Assembly (NCBI GenBank): GCA_002282715.1
Contig: NCKC01000013.1
Location: 23,276 to 87,275 of the forward strand
Reading direction: 5' to 3'
From: Halothiobacillus sp. 15-55-196
Lineage (GTDB): Bacteria; Pseudomonadota; Gammaproteobacteria; Halothiobacillales; Halothiobacillaceae
Length of the DNA stretch: 64,000 bases
In this document: piece after piece, positions 7,630 through 15,878 of the stretch
How the letters are laid out: the number at the start of each line of letters is the position of its first letter
How positions within the stretch are numbered: position 1 is the stretch's first letter
Program-made: the position numbers and the translations under genes
Notes under the pieces: model-generated
Seen by the model: the letters and a program-made list of their open reading frames with translations, nothing else
What the model was told of the DNA's origin: nothing
Databases searched by the model: none

Positions 7630-9831
7630 TCAGGGGCGGAGCACCTTCACTACATCCGGCACCTGTTTGATACGGCGCATCACGCGCGCCAGATGCACCC
7701 GATCGCTGACACGAAGGGTTACGGTGATGATGGTCAGATTGACGTCGCGGTCATCGAATCGAACGTCGTCGATATCAGCGCCGGTTTCGGCTGCGGCGCT
7801 GGCGATGCGTGCCAGACCGCCCCGGACATTCTTGGCGTGGATGACGATCAGGGCTTGATAATCCCCCAAGGCCGGGTCTGCCCAGTTGACCGCCAACCAA
7901 CGCTCCGGATGCACCCCGACATCGGCTGCATTGCTGCAATCATGACGGTGGACGACGATACCGCGTCCCGTGCTCAAAAAGCCAACCACGGCATCGCCGG
8001 GAATCGGGTGGCAACACTTGGCAAAGTCGACCACGAGCCCTTCGGTGCCGCTGATGATGATGGGCGTCTGAGCCGCACTGATACCAGTTGGCGCGCCAAG
8101 TGATTGGGCTGCCTCACTTGTGTTTTCGTCCGCCACGAGCAGGCGCGCGACCAGTGGCGCCATGCGGTTGCCGAGGCCTATTTCACGCAAAAGATCCGAC
8201 AAGCCATCGTGATGATATTCCGCCAATAAACGTTTGAGTCGATCGGTCTTGATGTCATTGAAATCGACTGATTCGGCGTTCAGGGATTTGGCCAGCAAAC
8301 GGTGCCCCAGTTTGATGGCCTCCGAATCCTGCAGATTCTTGAGGTAGTTGCGGATATTGGCGCGAGCCCGGGCCGTGACGACAAAGGACAGCCAGTTCGG
8401 ATTGGGTTCGGCACCTTCGGCGGTGATGATCTCGATGGTCTGGCCGTTCTCCAGTGGCGTTGAGAGCGGGGCGAACCGGCGATCGATCTTGCAGGCGACG
8501 CAGTGATTGCCGACATCGGTGTGAATGGCATAGGCAAAATCCACGACGGTGGCGCGTCGCGGCAACTCGATGATCTCGCCCATGGGCGTGAAGACATAAA
8601 CTTCGTCCGGAAACAGATCGACCTTGACCGATTCCAGAAACTCCTGCGGATTGCCCGCCTTCTGCTGGATTTCCAGCAGATCGCGCAACCATTCGCGTGC
8701 GCGCGCCTGCGTAACCGTTCCATGATCGTGACTGGATTTGTAGAGCCAGTGCGCGGCGATACCGCTTTCGGCGAACTGGTGCATTTCGTTGGTGCGAATC
8801 TGGACTTCCAGCGGGATGCCGTGCGGGCCGAACAGGATGGTGTGCAGCGACTGGTAGCCATTGGCCTTGGGAATGGCGATGTAGTCCTTGAAGCGGCCCG
8901 GCAGAGGCTTGTAGAGGTTGTGGACGATGCCGAGTGCGCGGTAGCAATCATCAACCGTTCGCGCAACGATGCGTACCGCGAATACATCGAACACTTCCTT
9001 GAAGCTGAGATGCTTTTGCATCATCTTGCGGTAGATGGAGTACGGGCGCTTTTCACGCGCGTCGATCTGCACCCGCAGGCCTTCTTCGCCGAAGCGGTGG
9101 ATGAAGCGCTCCTCAATACCCGCAACGATTTCCTTGCGGTTGCCACGCGCCTTGCGCACGGCCTCACTGATGACGCGATAGCGGGTGGGGTAGAGGGCGG
9201 CAAATCCCATGTCTTCCAGTTCATGTCGCAGCGAGTTCAGGCCCAGACGGCTGGCGATGGGCGTGTAGATATCCAGCGTTTCCCGGGCGATACGACGGCG
9301 CTTGTCCGGGCGCATCACGCCCAGTGTGCGCATGTTGTGCAGGCGGTCGGCCAGTTTGATGAGAATGACCCGCACATCCTCAACCATCGCCATCATCATC
9401 TTGCGGAAGTTGGCGGCCTGGGCTTCGGCCTTGGACTTGAAGCGGATCTGGGTCAGTTTGGAGACGCCATCCACCAGACGTGCGACTTCCTCGCCAAAGC
9501 GGGCGACGATTTCTTCGCGAGCGACAGCGGTGTCTTCGATCACGTCGTGAAGGATGGCTGCCGTCAGGGTGGCTTCGTCCATGTGCAGCCCGGCGAGGAT
9601 CTCTGCAACCGCTACCGGATGACTGATGTAGGGTTCCCCGCTTTGGCGGGCTTGTCCGACATGCGAGTTCGCACCAAAAATAAAGGCATCCCGCACATGC
9701 GCGATGCCCTCCGGATCGATATACGTTGCCAAGGTCATAGCCAGCGGCGCGAAATAAATTTCCGCCTCGGCCGCTTCAGCAACCAGAACCAGTTTTTCCG
9801 GTTGCGGTTGTGGTACGGAAGCCTCGGGCAA
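7630..9831 (-). CDS. spoT: Bifunctional (p)ppGpp synthetase/hydrolase SpoT
   Basis: Makes and degrades the stringent-response alarmone (p)ppGpp. Domains in order: HD hydrolase (SGEPYISHPVAVAEIL, HDVIEDT), RelA/SpoT synthetase (YRVISEAVRK, GYQSLHT), TGS (VYVFTPMGEIIELPRRATVVDFAYAI, conserved), a zinc-finger-like CCHPIPGD block, and a C-terminal ACT domain. The hydrolase HD motif is intact. I chose TTG 9831 because GAGGG lies five bases upstream, directly at the rpoZ stop codon, giving 733 residues; the frame remains open upstream through rpoZ, and ATG 9738 is the alternative but has no ribosome site. Translational coupling to rpoZ is likely. Confidence 0.93.
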   Translation of the reverse strand: MPEASVPQPQPEKLVLVAEAAEAEIYFAPLAMTLATYIDPEGIAHVRDAFIFGANSHVGQARQSGEPYISHPVAVAEILAGLHMDEATLTAAILHDVIEDTAVAREEIVARFGEEVARLVDGVSKLTQIRFKSKAEAQAANFRKMMMAMVEDVRVILIKLADRLHNMRTLGVMRPDKRRRIARETLDIYTPIASRLGLNSLRHELEDMGFAALYPTRYRVISEAVRKARGNRKEIVAGIEERFIHRFGEEGLRVQIDAREKRPYSIYRKMMQKHLSFKEVFDVFAVRIVARTVDDCYRALGIVHNLYKPLPGRFKDYIAIPKANGYQSLHTILFGPHGIPLEVQIRTNEMHQFAESGIAAHWLYKSSHDHGTVTQARAREWLRDLLEIQQKAGNPQEFLESVKVDLFPDEVYVFTPMGEIIELPRRATVVDFAYAIHTDVGNHCVACKIDRRFAPLSTPLENGQTIEIITAEGAEPNPNWLSFVVTARARANIRNYLKNLQDSEAIKLGHRLLAKSLNAESVDFNDIKTDRLKRLLAEYHHDGLSDLLREIGLGNRMAPLVARLLVADENTSEAAQSLGAPTGISAAQTPIIISGTEGLVVDFAKCCHPIPGDAVVGFLSTGRGIVVHRHDCSNAADVGVHPERWLAVNWADPALGDYQALIVIHAKNVRGGLARIASAAAETGADIDDVRFDDRDVNLTIITVTLRVSDRVHLARVMRRIKQVPDVVKVLRP

Positions 9832-9832
9832 G

Positions 9833-10156
9833 TTAACCCTCGTCGCTGGTGGTGGCCGGGCGCCGGGCGCTTCCTTCGTCTTCGTCGGCAAACTGCGCGA
9901 GTTCCGCGCGAATTTCGGCTTCTGAAATTTGTGAACGCAGCACAACCATGTGCTCCTGGATTTCGTCGATGCGCGCCTGGTCGATCTTGCCTTCGCCAAT
10001 CTCGCGCAAGGCGATCACGACCGGTTTTTCTTTACCCATCGGTACCAGTGGCTCGGCACCCTGTTCGATCTGTCGCGCACGGCGGGCGGCCATCAGAACC
10101 AGCTCGAAGCGGTTCGGAATCTTTACAAGACAATCTTCTACGGTGACACGCGCCAT
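9833..10156 (-). CDS. rpoZ: RNA polymerase omega subunit
   Basis: Small subunit that helps assemble RNA polymerase by clamping the beta-prime subunit and forms part of a ppGpp-binding site. The 107-residue product begins [29 protein letters not shown], the highly conserved omega N-terminus, followed by a [10 protein letters not shown](A/G)EGKI block. The C-terminal tail is variable and rich in E and R. It sits between gmk and spoT, the standard gammaproteobacterial order. Confidence 0.95.
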   Translation of the reverse strand: MARVTVEDCLVKIPNRFELVLMAARRARQIEQGAEPLVPMGKEKPVVIALREIGEGKIDQARIDEIQEHMVVLRSQISEAEIRAELAQFADEDEGSARRPATTSDEG

Positions 10157-10206
10157 GATGATTTTTCCCAGAAAATAGATCGGTGAATTGAATTGAGCTG
10201 GGTAGT

Positions 10207-10836
10207 TTACGTTTTTTTAGGGGTATTCAGCAAATTTTCCAAGCGAATACGTTCCTTTTCGGCCTGACGCGGTGTACGCAAGCGTGCGCTCTCGAACAGG
10301 CAGCGTAACTGATTGAGCGCCTGTGAAAAATCATCGTTGATGATGAGGAAGTCGTAGTTTGGGTAAGCCTGCATTTCCCGCTCGGCTTCGGCCAGCCGCC
10401 GGGCGATGACATCGGCATCATCCTGCCCGCGTCCGAAGAGGCGTTCCCGAAGCGCTTCACGGCTCGGTGGGAGAATGAAGATGCTCTGTGCCACCGGAAA
10501 AAGTGGGCGTACCTGTTCGGCACCCTGCCAGTCGATTTCAAGGATCAGATCCTGACCTTTGTCGAGCACGGCGCTGACGGCGGCCTTGGATGTCCCGTAG
10601 TGGTTGCCGAAAACCAGGGCATGTTCCACGAAAGCGCCTTCGGCAATCATGGATTCGAATGTCGACTTGCTGACGAAGTGGTAATGTTGGCCGTCCACTT
10701 CGCCGGGGCGCATGGGGCGCGTGGTGTGGGAAACCGATAGGCCGATATCTGGCATCTGCTCACGCAGGGCCTTGATAAGACTGGTTTTCCCCGCGCCGGA
10801 TGGGGCGGAAATGACAAATAACTGACCTTGCGACAT
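10207..10836 (-). CDS. gmk: Guanylate kinase
   Basis: Phosphorylates GMP to GDP with ATP. The 209-residue protein has the P-loop [13 protein letters not shown] near residue 10, the GMP-binding segment [20 protein letters not shown] and the [12 protein letters not shown] block. The length is normal for a bacterial guanylate kinase. The gene is six bases downstream of the DedA gene and 50 bases upstream of rpoZ on the same strand, so a DedA-gmk-rpoZ-spoT transcript is plausible, linking guanine nucleotide supply and ppGpp metabolism. Confidence 0.95.
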   Translation of the reverse strand: MSQGQLFVISAPSGAGKTSLIKALREQMPDIGLSVSHTTRPMRPGEVDGQHYHFVSKSTFESMIAEGAFVEHALVFGNHYGTSKAAVSAVLDKGQDLILEIDWQGAEQVRPLFPVAQSIFILPPSREALRERLFGRGQDDADVIARRLAEAEREMQAYPNYDFLIINDDFSQALNQLRCLFESARLRTPRQAEKERIRLENLLNTPKKT

Positions 10837-10842
10837 CGCTTT

Positions 10843-11457
10843 CTAATCCCTCTTTTGTTCGCTTGACGCGGCTCGCTGGACCGCGCGCGCTGTCCGCCGA
10901 CGGTTTGCGATCCAGAGGACCAAGCCGATCACCAGAATGACAACGGCACCGACATAGAATACATAGTGACCCCAGTGGTTAATTTGTTCGAGTATCCGTT
11001 CCGCTGCCTGACCAAATACCCAGCCCAGCGCGATGAAAATCGTCGCCCAGATGAGCGCGCCAATGGCATTGTAGAAGGCGAATTTCCAAGGGCATAATCC
11101 GCTATGCCCGATCAGTACGGGCCCCGCTGCCCGCAGACCGTACATGAACCGCACCATGACGACGACAGGGGCATGGTATTTGTGAATCCATCGATCCAGC
11201 TTGGGTTTTTGCTTCGCCCAACTCGGGAAGCGCAGCAAAATGGCATCGCCTTTCCAGCGCCCCAGCCAGAAGAAAATCTGGTCGCCAAGCCAGCCGAATA
11301 CGACTGCAATGACGAAAACCTGAGGCAAGGGCAACATGCCTTGATGTACGGCCAGACCCGCCAGAACGAGTACGGTTTCGCCTTCAAGCAGGCAACCGAT
11401 CGCCAGCACCAACAGACCATATTGTGCCAGCAGCGCGGCGATATCTATTCCAAACAA
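10843..11457 (-). CDS. DedA family membrane protein
   Basis: Integral membrane protein of the DedA/SNARE-associated family, which act in undecaprenyl-phosphate and phospholipid translocation and in proton-force homeostasis. Visible are the conserved LLEGETVLVLAG segment with its acidic residue, GWLGDQIFFWLGR, a long central loop with HKYHAPVVVMVRFMYGLRAAGPVLIG (the conserved arginine motif) and two C-terminal membrane helices. About 204 residues. The start appears to be TTG at 11457, with no clear ribosome site, so the exact start is uncertain. Confidence 0.88.
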   Translation of the reverse strand: MFGIDIAALLAQYGLLVLAIGCLLEGETVLVLAGLAVHQGMLPLPQVFVIAVVFGWLGDQIFFWLGRWKGDAILLRFPSWAKQKPKLDRWIHKYHAPVVVMVRFMYGLRAAGPVLIGHSGLCPWKFAFYNAIGALIWATIFIALGWVFGQAAERILEQINHWGHYVFYVGAVVILVIGLVLWIANRRRTARAVQRAASSEQKRD

Positions 11458-11544
11458 AATGTGTACTCAATGGGTGATGAATCACGGGATAAAGAAAGTT
11501 CACCCATTTCGCCGGGTGTGTGTTGTTTCGGCAGGCGCACGGGA

Positions 11545-12015
11545 TCAGCCAGCCGTCACGCGGCTCGTGCCATCGGGTGCCGTAATGACCTGAACCCGTT
11601 GCCCGAGGGAGAATATCTGCCCGCCTACGGCCTGGACGATCGATACCGTGCGGCCATTATCCAGGCGCACAACGATCTCGACCCCATTTTGTTGGGTAAC
11701 GCCTTCTTCGATGGCGGAACCGGCAACGCCGCCACCGATGGCGCCCCCTACCGTGGCAAGATCGCGCCCCAGACCGCCGCCCACGCCACTGCCAAGCAGG
11801 CCCCCAACCACGGCACCACCGATGGCACCGATGGGTGTTTTCGTGCCGGCAATGCGCACGCCGCGCAGGCTTTCAATCGTGCCGTACTGAACCGTTTGCA
11901 TTTGCATGGCGTTGTTCCGGCTGTACACGTCGCCAGACATAGGGGTGACGCAACCGGTCAGGGCGGCCAACATGATGATAGGAATCGCCCATTTAATGCT
12001 GGATTGTGCGCGCAT
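11545..12015 (-). CDS. Glycine-zipper outer membrane lipoprotein (SlyB/Pcp-like)
   Basis: Exported lipoprotein of 156 residues. The N-terminus has a lysine, a hydrophobic core and the lipobox LTGC (lipidated cysteine 22). A glycine-zipper stretch with repeated GAIGGAVVGGLLGSGVGGG-type spacing follows, able to insert into the membrane, and the C-terminal domain VEIVVRLDNGRTVSIVQ resembles SlyB/17-kDa antigen proteins. It has GGAG seven bases before the ATG and is transcribed away from terC. SlyB-type proteins are usually envelope-stress linked; a role here is inferred. Confidence 0.88.
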   Translation of the reverse strand: MRAQSSIKWAIPIIMLAALTGCVTPMSGDVYSRNNAMQMQTVQYGTIESLRGVRIAGTKTPIGAIGGAVVGGLLGSGVGGGLGRDLATVGGAIGGGVAGSAIEEGVTQQNGVEIVVRLDNGRTVSIVQAVGGQIFSLGQRVQVITAPDGTSRVTAG

Positions 12016-12243
12016 GGCGTTCTCCTCTGATTTGATTGTGGTGTGCTCCGTGTTTGACCGGAATTTTAGCCGAATGTTTGACTAAAACCTGAGTTTATCT
12101 TGATGAGGGTTGTGCGAAAAACCCATCGAAGCGACTGCAGATGGGATTTTGATTAATCCATAGTTTCTGTAAATGGCGCGGAGGTGATAAATTGCACGAC
12201 TTATGTGATAAAAATTACTGAGCCTAACTACGAGTTTGAAGCA

Positions 12244-12993
12244 ATGATTGAACTGCTGCTTGCCCCAGAAACCTGGATTGCCTTCGCTACCCTGACCGCG
12301 CTCGAGATCGTGCTCGGCATCGATAACATCATCGTGATCGCCATCCTGGTTTCCAAGCTCCCGGAAAAACAGCGAGGGGCGGGCCGTTTTTTCGGTCTGG
12401 CGCTGGCGATGGTGACGCGGATTGGCCTGCTATTCTCGTTGGTGTGGCTGATGGGGCTGACCGAGCCGTTCCTCCATCTCGGCGAACTGGTCTTCTCGGG
12501 TCGGGATCTGATCCTGCTCGTCGGCGGTCTGTTCCTTGTCTATAAGGCCGTGACAGAAATGCACGACACGATGGAAACGGGTGGGCATGTTGAAACGCAC
12601 TCGGCGGGTTCCACGCTTAAAAAAGTCAGCCTTTGGACGGTGGTTATCCAGATTGCTTTGATCGACATCGTATTTTCTCTCGATTCGGTCATCACGGCCA
12701 TCGGTCTGGTCAAGAATATCGAAATCATGGTGGCGGCGATTGTCGTGGCCGTATTGGTTATGATGATCGCGGCCAAACCCATCAGTGAGTTTGTTGAGCG
12801 ACACCCTACGATTAAAATGCTGGCACTGGCTTTCCTGATTCTGGTCGGTGTTTTCCTGATCGCCGAATCGTTCGGCCAGCATGTGCCCAAAGGCTATATC
12901 TATTCGGCGATGGCGTTTTCGCTGGTGGTCGAGTCGCTCAATATCCGCATGCGCAAAAAGCGTGAGCAGCTGACTTCCAAAGCACTGGAATAG
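12244..12993 (+). CDS. TerC family integral membrane protein
   Basis: Polytopic membrane protein of the TerC/Alx family, members of which export manganese or act in metal loading of exported proteins. The diagnostic [19 protein letters not shown] and [16 protein letters not shown] segments, each with membrane-embedded acidic residues, are both intact, with about seven membrane helices over 249 residues. I chose ATG 12244 since MIELLLAPETW directly precedes the first helix; a GTG at 12184 would add an unrelated tail. A CCCATC/GATGGG hairpin lies in the leader (about 12122-12150), but I do not recognise the manganese riboswitch consensus there. Confidence 0.9.
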   Translation: MIELLLAPETWIAFATLTALEIVLGIDNIIVIAILVSKLPEKQRGAGRFFGLALAMVTRIGLLFSLVWLMGLTEPFLHLGELVFSGRDLILLVGGLFLVYKAVTEMHDTMETGGHVETHSAGSTLKKVSLWTVVIQIALIDIVFSLDSVITAIGLVKNIEIMVAAIVVAVLVMMIAAKPISEFVERHPTIKMLALAFLILVGVFLIAESFGQHVPKGYIYSAMAFSLVVESLNIRMRKKREQLTSKALE

Positions 12994-13002
12994 GCGCCGG
13001 GT

Positions 13003-13773
13003 TCAATCCCGATAATCGATGATCAGCGGGGCGTGATCCGAGAACTTTTCATCCCGATACACCCATGCTCGTTCGACCCGGTCGGCGAGATCGGGCGTGA
13101 TGATCTGATAGTCAATGCGCCAGCCCACGTTATTTTCCCAAGCATTGGCCCGGTTCGACCACCAGGTGTACACGGCCTCGCCGGGGGCGACGAGGCGATG
13201 CGCGTCTACATAGCCCAACCGGTCGAATAATTCATCCAGCCACGCCCGTTCATGCGGCAAAAAACCGGAATTCTTCTGGTTGCTTTTCCAGTTTTTCAAA
13301 TCAATTTCTTTGTGGGCAATGTTCCAGTCGCCGCAGAGAATCAGCGGTTTGTGCGGGTTTTGAATATAGCTCTCCAGCATGGGCAGATAGGCGGCGAGGA
13401 AACGGTCTTTCGATTCCTGGCGATGATCACCCGCCGACCCGGAGGGCAGATAGAGCGAGGCCACCATCAGATCCGAATATTCGAAGGCGCAGTACCGCCC
13501 TTCGGCATCGAATTCGGGCAGGCCCAGTTGGGTGATGATGGCCTCGGGCGGACGACGCGCGTAAATGGCAACACCGCTGTACCCCTTCTTCTCGGCGCAA
13601 ACGTACTGGCAAGTGTAGCCCGCAGGGCAGAATTCGGCTGCGGTGAGTTGGTCGGCTTGAGCCTTGGTTTCCTGGATGCAGACAAAATCGGCATCCTGTT
13701 TGCTCAACCAGTCGAAAAATCCCTTGCGTGCCGCAGAGCGAATGCCATTGGCGTTGAATGTAATGACCCGCAT
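13003..13773 (-). CDS. xthA: Exodeoxyribonuclease III
   Basis: DNA repair AP endonuclease and 3'-5' exonuclease. The protein (256 residues) begins MRVITFNANGIRSAARKGF and has the family's catalytic blocks: QETKAQ, the YSGVAIYAR segment, GDWNIAHKEIDL, and the C-terminal WRIDYQI and SDHAPLI blocks. An in-frame extension upstream to 13932 runs through a transcription terminator and is not coding, so ATG 13773 is used. A promoter-like pair, TTGCCC and TGTTAAACT 18 bases apart, lies between that terminator and the gene. It converges with terC. Confidence 0.95.
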   Translation of the reverse strand: MRVITFNANGIRSAARKGFFDWLSKQDADFVCIQETKAQADQLTAAEFCPAGYTCQYVCAEKKGYSGVAIYARRPPEAIITQLGLPEFDAEGRYCAFEYSDLMVASLYLPSGSAGDHRQESKDRFLAAYLPMLESYIQNPHKPLILCGDWNIAHKEIDLKNWKSNQKNSGFLPHERAWLDELFDRLGYVDAHRLVAPGEAVYTWWSNRANAWENNVGWRIDYQIITPDLADRVERAWVYRDEKFSDHAPLIIDYRD

Positions 13774-13836
13774 GAAAGCCCCGATTCGTTTATGAATTGT
13801 GGTGAAGTTTAACAGCGTGGCGTTGTTGAAACGGGC

Positions 13837-13863
13837 AAAAAAAAGCCCCGGATCATTCGGGGC
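13837..13863 (-). terminator. Intrinsic terminator, minus strand
   Basis: On the minus strand a GCCCCG/CGGGGC stem with a seven-base loop is followed directly by eight T residues. It is oriented to stop transcription coming from degP or from an unannotated transcript in the 270 bases between it and the degP stop, and insulates xthA. Confidence 0.85.
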
Positions 13864-14134
13864 AATGGTTCTTCCTTGAGGAGCCACTACGTAAGATGTT
13901 GCGCTAGGCTTAAAGTTCACCCGGTTATTCAAAAAAACTGATCATCAATTCCTATCGTGGAATTAGCCTTGCTCTGATGCGGACCCGAATTGTTCCGTCT
14001 GGTGTTTGGGCAAACCAGGTTTGGTTCTTTTTGGCCATTTTCCGATGTTGAACGCATGATTCAGCATTGGGAAATGGCGGCACAGGTGCGTGCCGCATCG
14101 CCTCTGAATTCATTCAGAGGCAGGGATTGCCGAC
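13864..14134 (-). other. Non-coding gap upstream of an intrinsic terminator; possible small RNA or long 3' UTR
   Basis: No frame of useful length with coding character lies here. The degP gene ends at 14135 with its own hairpin at 14101-14120, yet a strong T-tailed terminator sits 270 bases further on the same strand. The stretch between includes a CTGGT/ACCAG inverted pair near 13998-14017. I tried to match it to 6S RNA and tmRNA features and could not. It is either a long degP 3' UTR or a separate small RNA. Confidence 0.4.
14101..14120 (-). terminator. Hairpin just after degP, no T-tract
   Basis: CCTCTGAAT pairs with ATTCAGAGG across a two-base loop 15 bases after the degP stop codon. There is no T-run, so on its own it may be a processing or stability hairpin rather than a full terminator. 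Confidence 0.5.
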
Positions 14135-15589
14135 TTACTTGGTGCCGAGCTGAACCGCCATGAATAACGGTTGACCATCTCGCAACAGCCGGATGGCAAT
14201 CGGTCGATCTTTTGGTGCGTTGTCGAGCGCTTTTTTCAGATCGGCTGCGGACTTCATCGGCATCCGGTTGACTTCCAGCAGAATATCGCCGGATGCAATG
14301 ATCGAGGCGAACGGTGAGTCATTTTTGACACCTGTCACTTTTACGCCATATTTGATATTCATCTGCTGCAATTCATCAGCGGAGAGTTCGCTGACCTGAA
14401 GCCCCATTTTTTCAATGGCTTCACTGGTGCCCGATTCGGCTTCGAGCGCTTTCTTGTCGAGCTTTTCGATGGTGACATCAAGCTCCATCTGCTTGCCATC
14501 GCGCATCAAGGTGAGAGTGGCAGGTTTGCCAATCGGCGACATGCCAACCATGATCGGCAATTCGCCGGAGTGTTTGATCTCCTTGCCGTTGAATTTGAGG
14601 ATAATATCGCCCGACTTCAATCCGGCCTTGGCTGCCGGCGTATTGGGCTCTACCTTGGCCACCAGTGCGCCTTTGGTGGTGTCCAGACCGAACGATTGCG
14701 CCAAATCGTAGGTGACCGGCTGGATCAAAACGCCCAAATAGCCTCGGGTCACATGGCCGGTGGACTTGAGCTGGTTGACCACGTTCATGGCGACATTGAT
14801 CGGAATCGCGAACGAGATCCCCATAAATCCGCCGGATTTGGTGTAAATCTGGGAATTGATGCCGATGACCTTGCCGTTTGCATTGATCAACGGACCGCCC
14901 GAGTTGCCCGGATTGACGGGCGCATCGGTTTGAATGAAAGGCACGTAACCCTCATCGGGCAAGTCACGCCCAATCGCGGAAACAATGCCGTGCGTAGCGG
15001 TGTGATCGAGTCCGAAAGGCTCACCAATGGCAAGAACCCATTCGCCCACCTGGATGTTATCCGAGTCGCCGATGGGTGCGACAGGTAAATTTTTCGCATC
15101 GATTTTCAGCAAGGCGATGTCGGTGCGCTTGTCTTTGCCAATGACTTTGGCCTTGTAGGTTTGCTGATCGGGCAGGCGAACCGTGATTTTATCCGCGCCA
15201 TCGACGACATGCGCGTTCGTAAGAATGTAGCCATCGGCAGAAATAATGAAGCCCGAACCCAGAGAGCGAATCGGTTCGCGCTTCATTTGCGGCATTTGTT
15301 CCTGGAAAAAATGCCGGAACATATCGCCAGCGGGCCCCGGTGGAAAGATCGGCATATTGCCGTTGTCAAAGGCATCTTGCACCTTGGGTTTGCTCACACT
15401 GCTGATATTGACCACCCACGGGCTGGACTGCTTGACCAGTTGCACGTAATCGGGGGCGCCGGTGTCGGCAAAACTGATGGCCGGTGTAATCGCCATCAAC
15501 GGTGTGGCAATCAACGCGGCGGCGACCAACAACCGTCCACGGCGCGGCAAGCCAGCACGAATAGCATCAACAAGAATCTGGGTTCGCAT
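14135..15589 (-). CDS. degP: Periplasmic serine protease DegP/HtrA (MucD-like)
   Basis: Envelope quality-control protease and chaperone. A signal peptide ends near ISFADT; the trypsin-like domain holds the catalytic triad H127 (LTNAHVVDGAD), D157 (KRTDIALLKI) and S230 (NPGNSGGPL); two PDZ domains follow (GYLGVLIQPV... and VTGVKNDSPFASI...). Length 484 matches Do-type proteases. The start at 15589 has GAGG upstream. A sigma-E-like promoter lies about 95-125 bases before the gene. It is transcribed divergently from phoD. Confidence 0.95.
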   Translation of the reverse strand: MRTQILVDAIRAGLPRRGRLLVAAALIATPLMAITPAISFADTGAPDYVQLVKQSSPWVVNISSVSKPKVQDAFDNGNMPIFPPGPAGDMFRHFFQEQMPQMKREPIRSLGSGFIISADGYILTNAHVVDGADKITVRLPDQQTYKAKVIGKDKRTDIALLKIDAKNLPVAPIGDSDNIQVGEWVLAIGEPFGLDHTATHGIVSAIGRDLPDEGYVPFIQTDAPVNPGNSGGPLINANGKVIGINSQIYTKSGGFMGISFAIPINVAMNVVNQLKSTGHVTRGYLGVLIQPVTYDLAQSFGLDTTKGALVAKVEPNTPAAKAGLKSGDIILKFNGKEIKHSGELPIMVGMSPIGKPATLTLMRDGKQMELDVTIEKLDKKALEAESGTSEAIEKMGLQVSELSADELQQMNIKYGVKVTGVKNDSPFASIIASGDILLEVNRMPMKSAADLKKALDNAPKDRPIAIRLLRDGQPLFMAVQLGTK

Positions 15590-15685
15590 ACGTTACCTCT
15601 GCTGAATAAAACAACGATAGATTCTGGAATCGCAACCAGATCGGTCCGAGCCGACAAAACCGCGCGGCAACCGGTTGCATGATGT

Positions 15686-15713
15686 TTCTGATACCAAACA
15701 CGAAGAATAGTTC
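15686..15713 (-). promoter_or_regulatory. Candidate sigma-E type promoter for degP
   Basis: Reading the minus strand, GAACTA is followed after 16 bases by TCAGAA, close to the extracytoplasmic-stress sigma-E consensus (GAACTT, about 16 bases, TCTGA). Its position ahead of a DegP-type protease fits known sigma-E regulons. The match is by eye only. Confidence 0.4.
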
Positions 15714-15878
15714 AGCATTTCGGTATGTTTGCCCGGATCATAAAAACTTCATACGCAACCGTTAGTGTGCTTCTTCATACTTGGCAGCTCGCGCAAAGGG
15801 GACACCCGAAAAAGTATCCATGTCGCGTAGCCCCCTTTGCCAAGGACTTGTCATAGTGATCAATCAGGAAGTGCAAAA

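Noticed and set aside
8503..10146. 547-codon plus-strand frame opposite spoT
   Set aside because: It is antisense to spoT and rpoZ, which have unmistakable conserved domains; no motif is seen in the opposite frame.
12016..12243. Manganese (yybP-ykoY) riboswitch upstream of terC
   Set aside because: A hairpin is present, but the conserved loop sequences of the riboswitch were not found.
13864..14100. Possible 6S RNA or tmRNA
   Set aside because: The ends do not pair into the long 6S hairpin with a central bubble, and there is no tRNA-like CCA end or tag frame.
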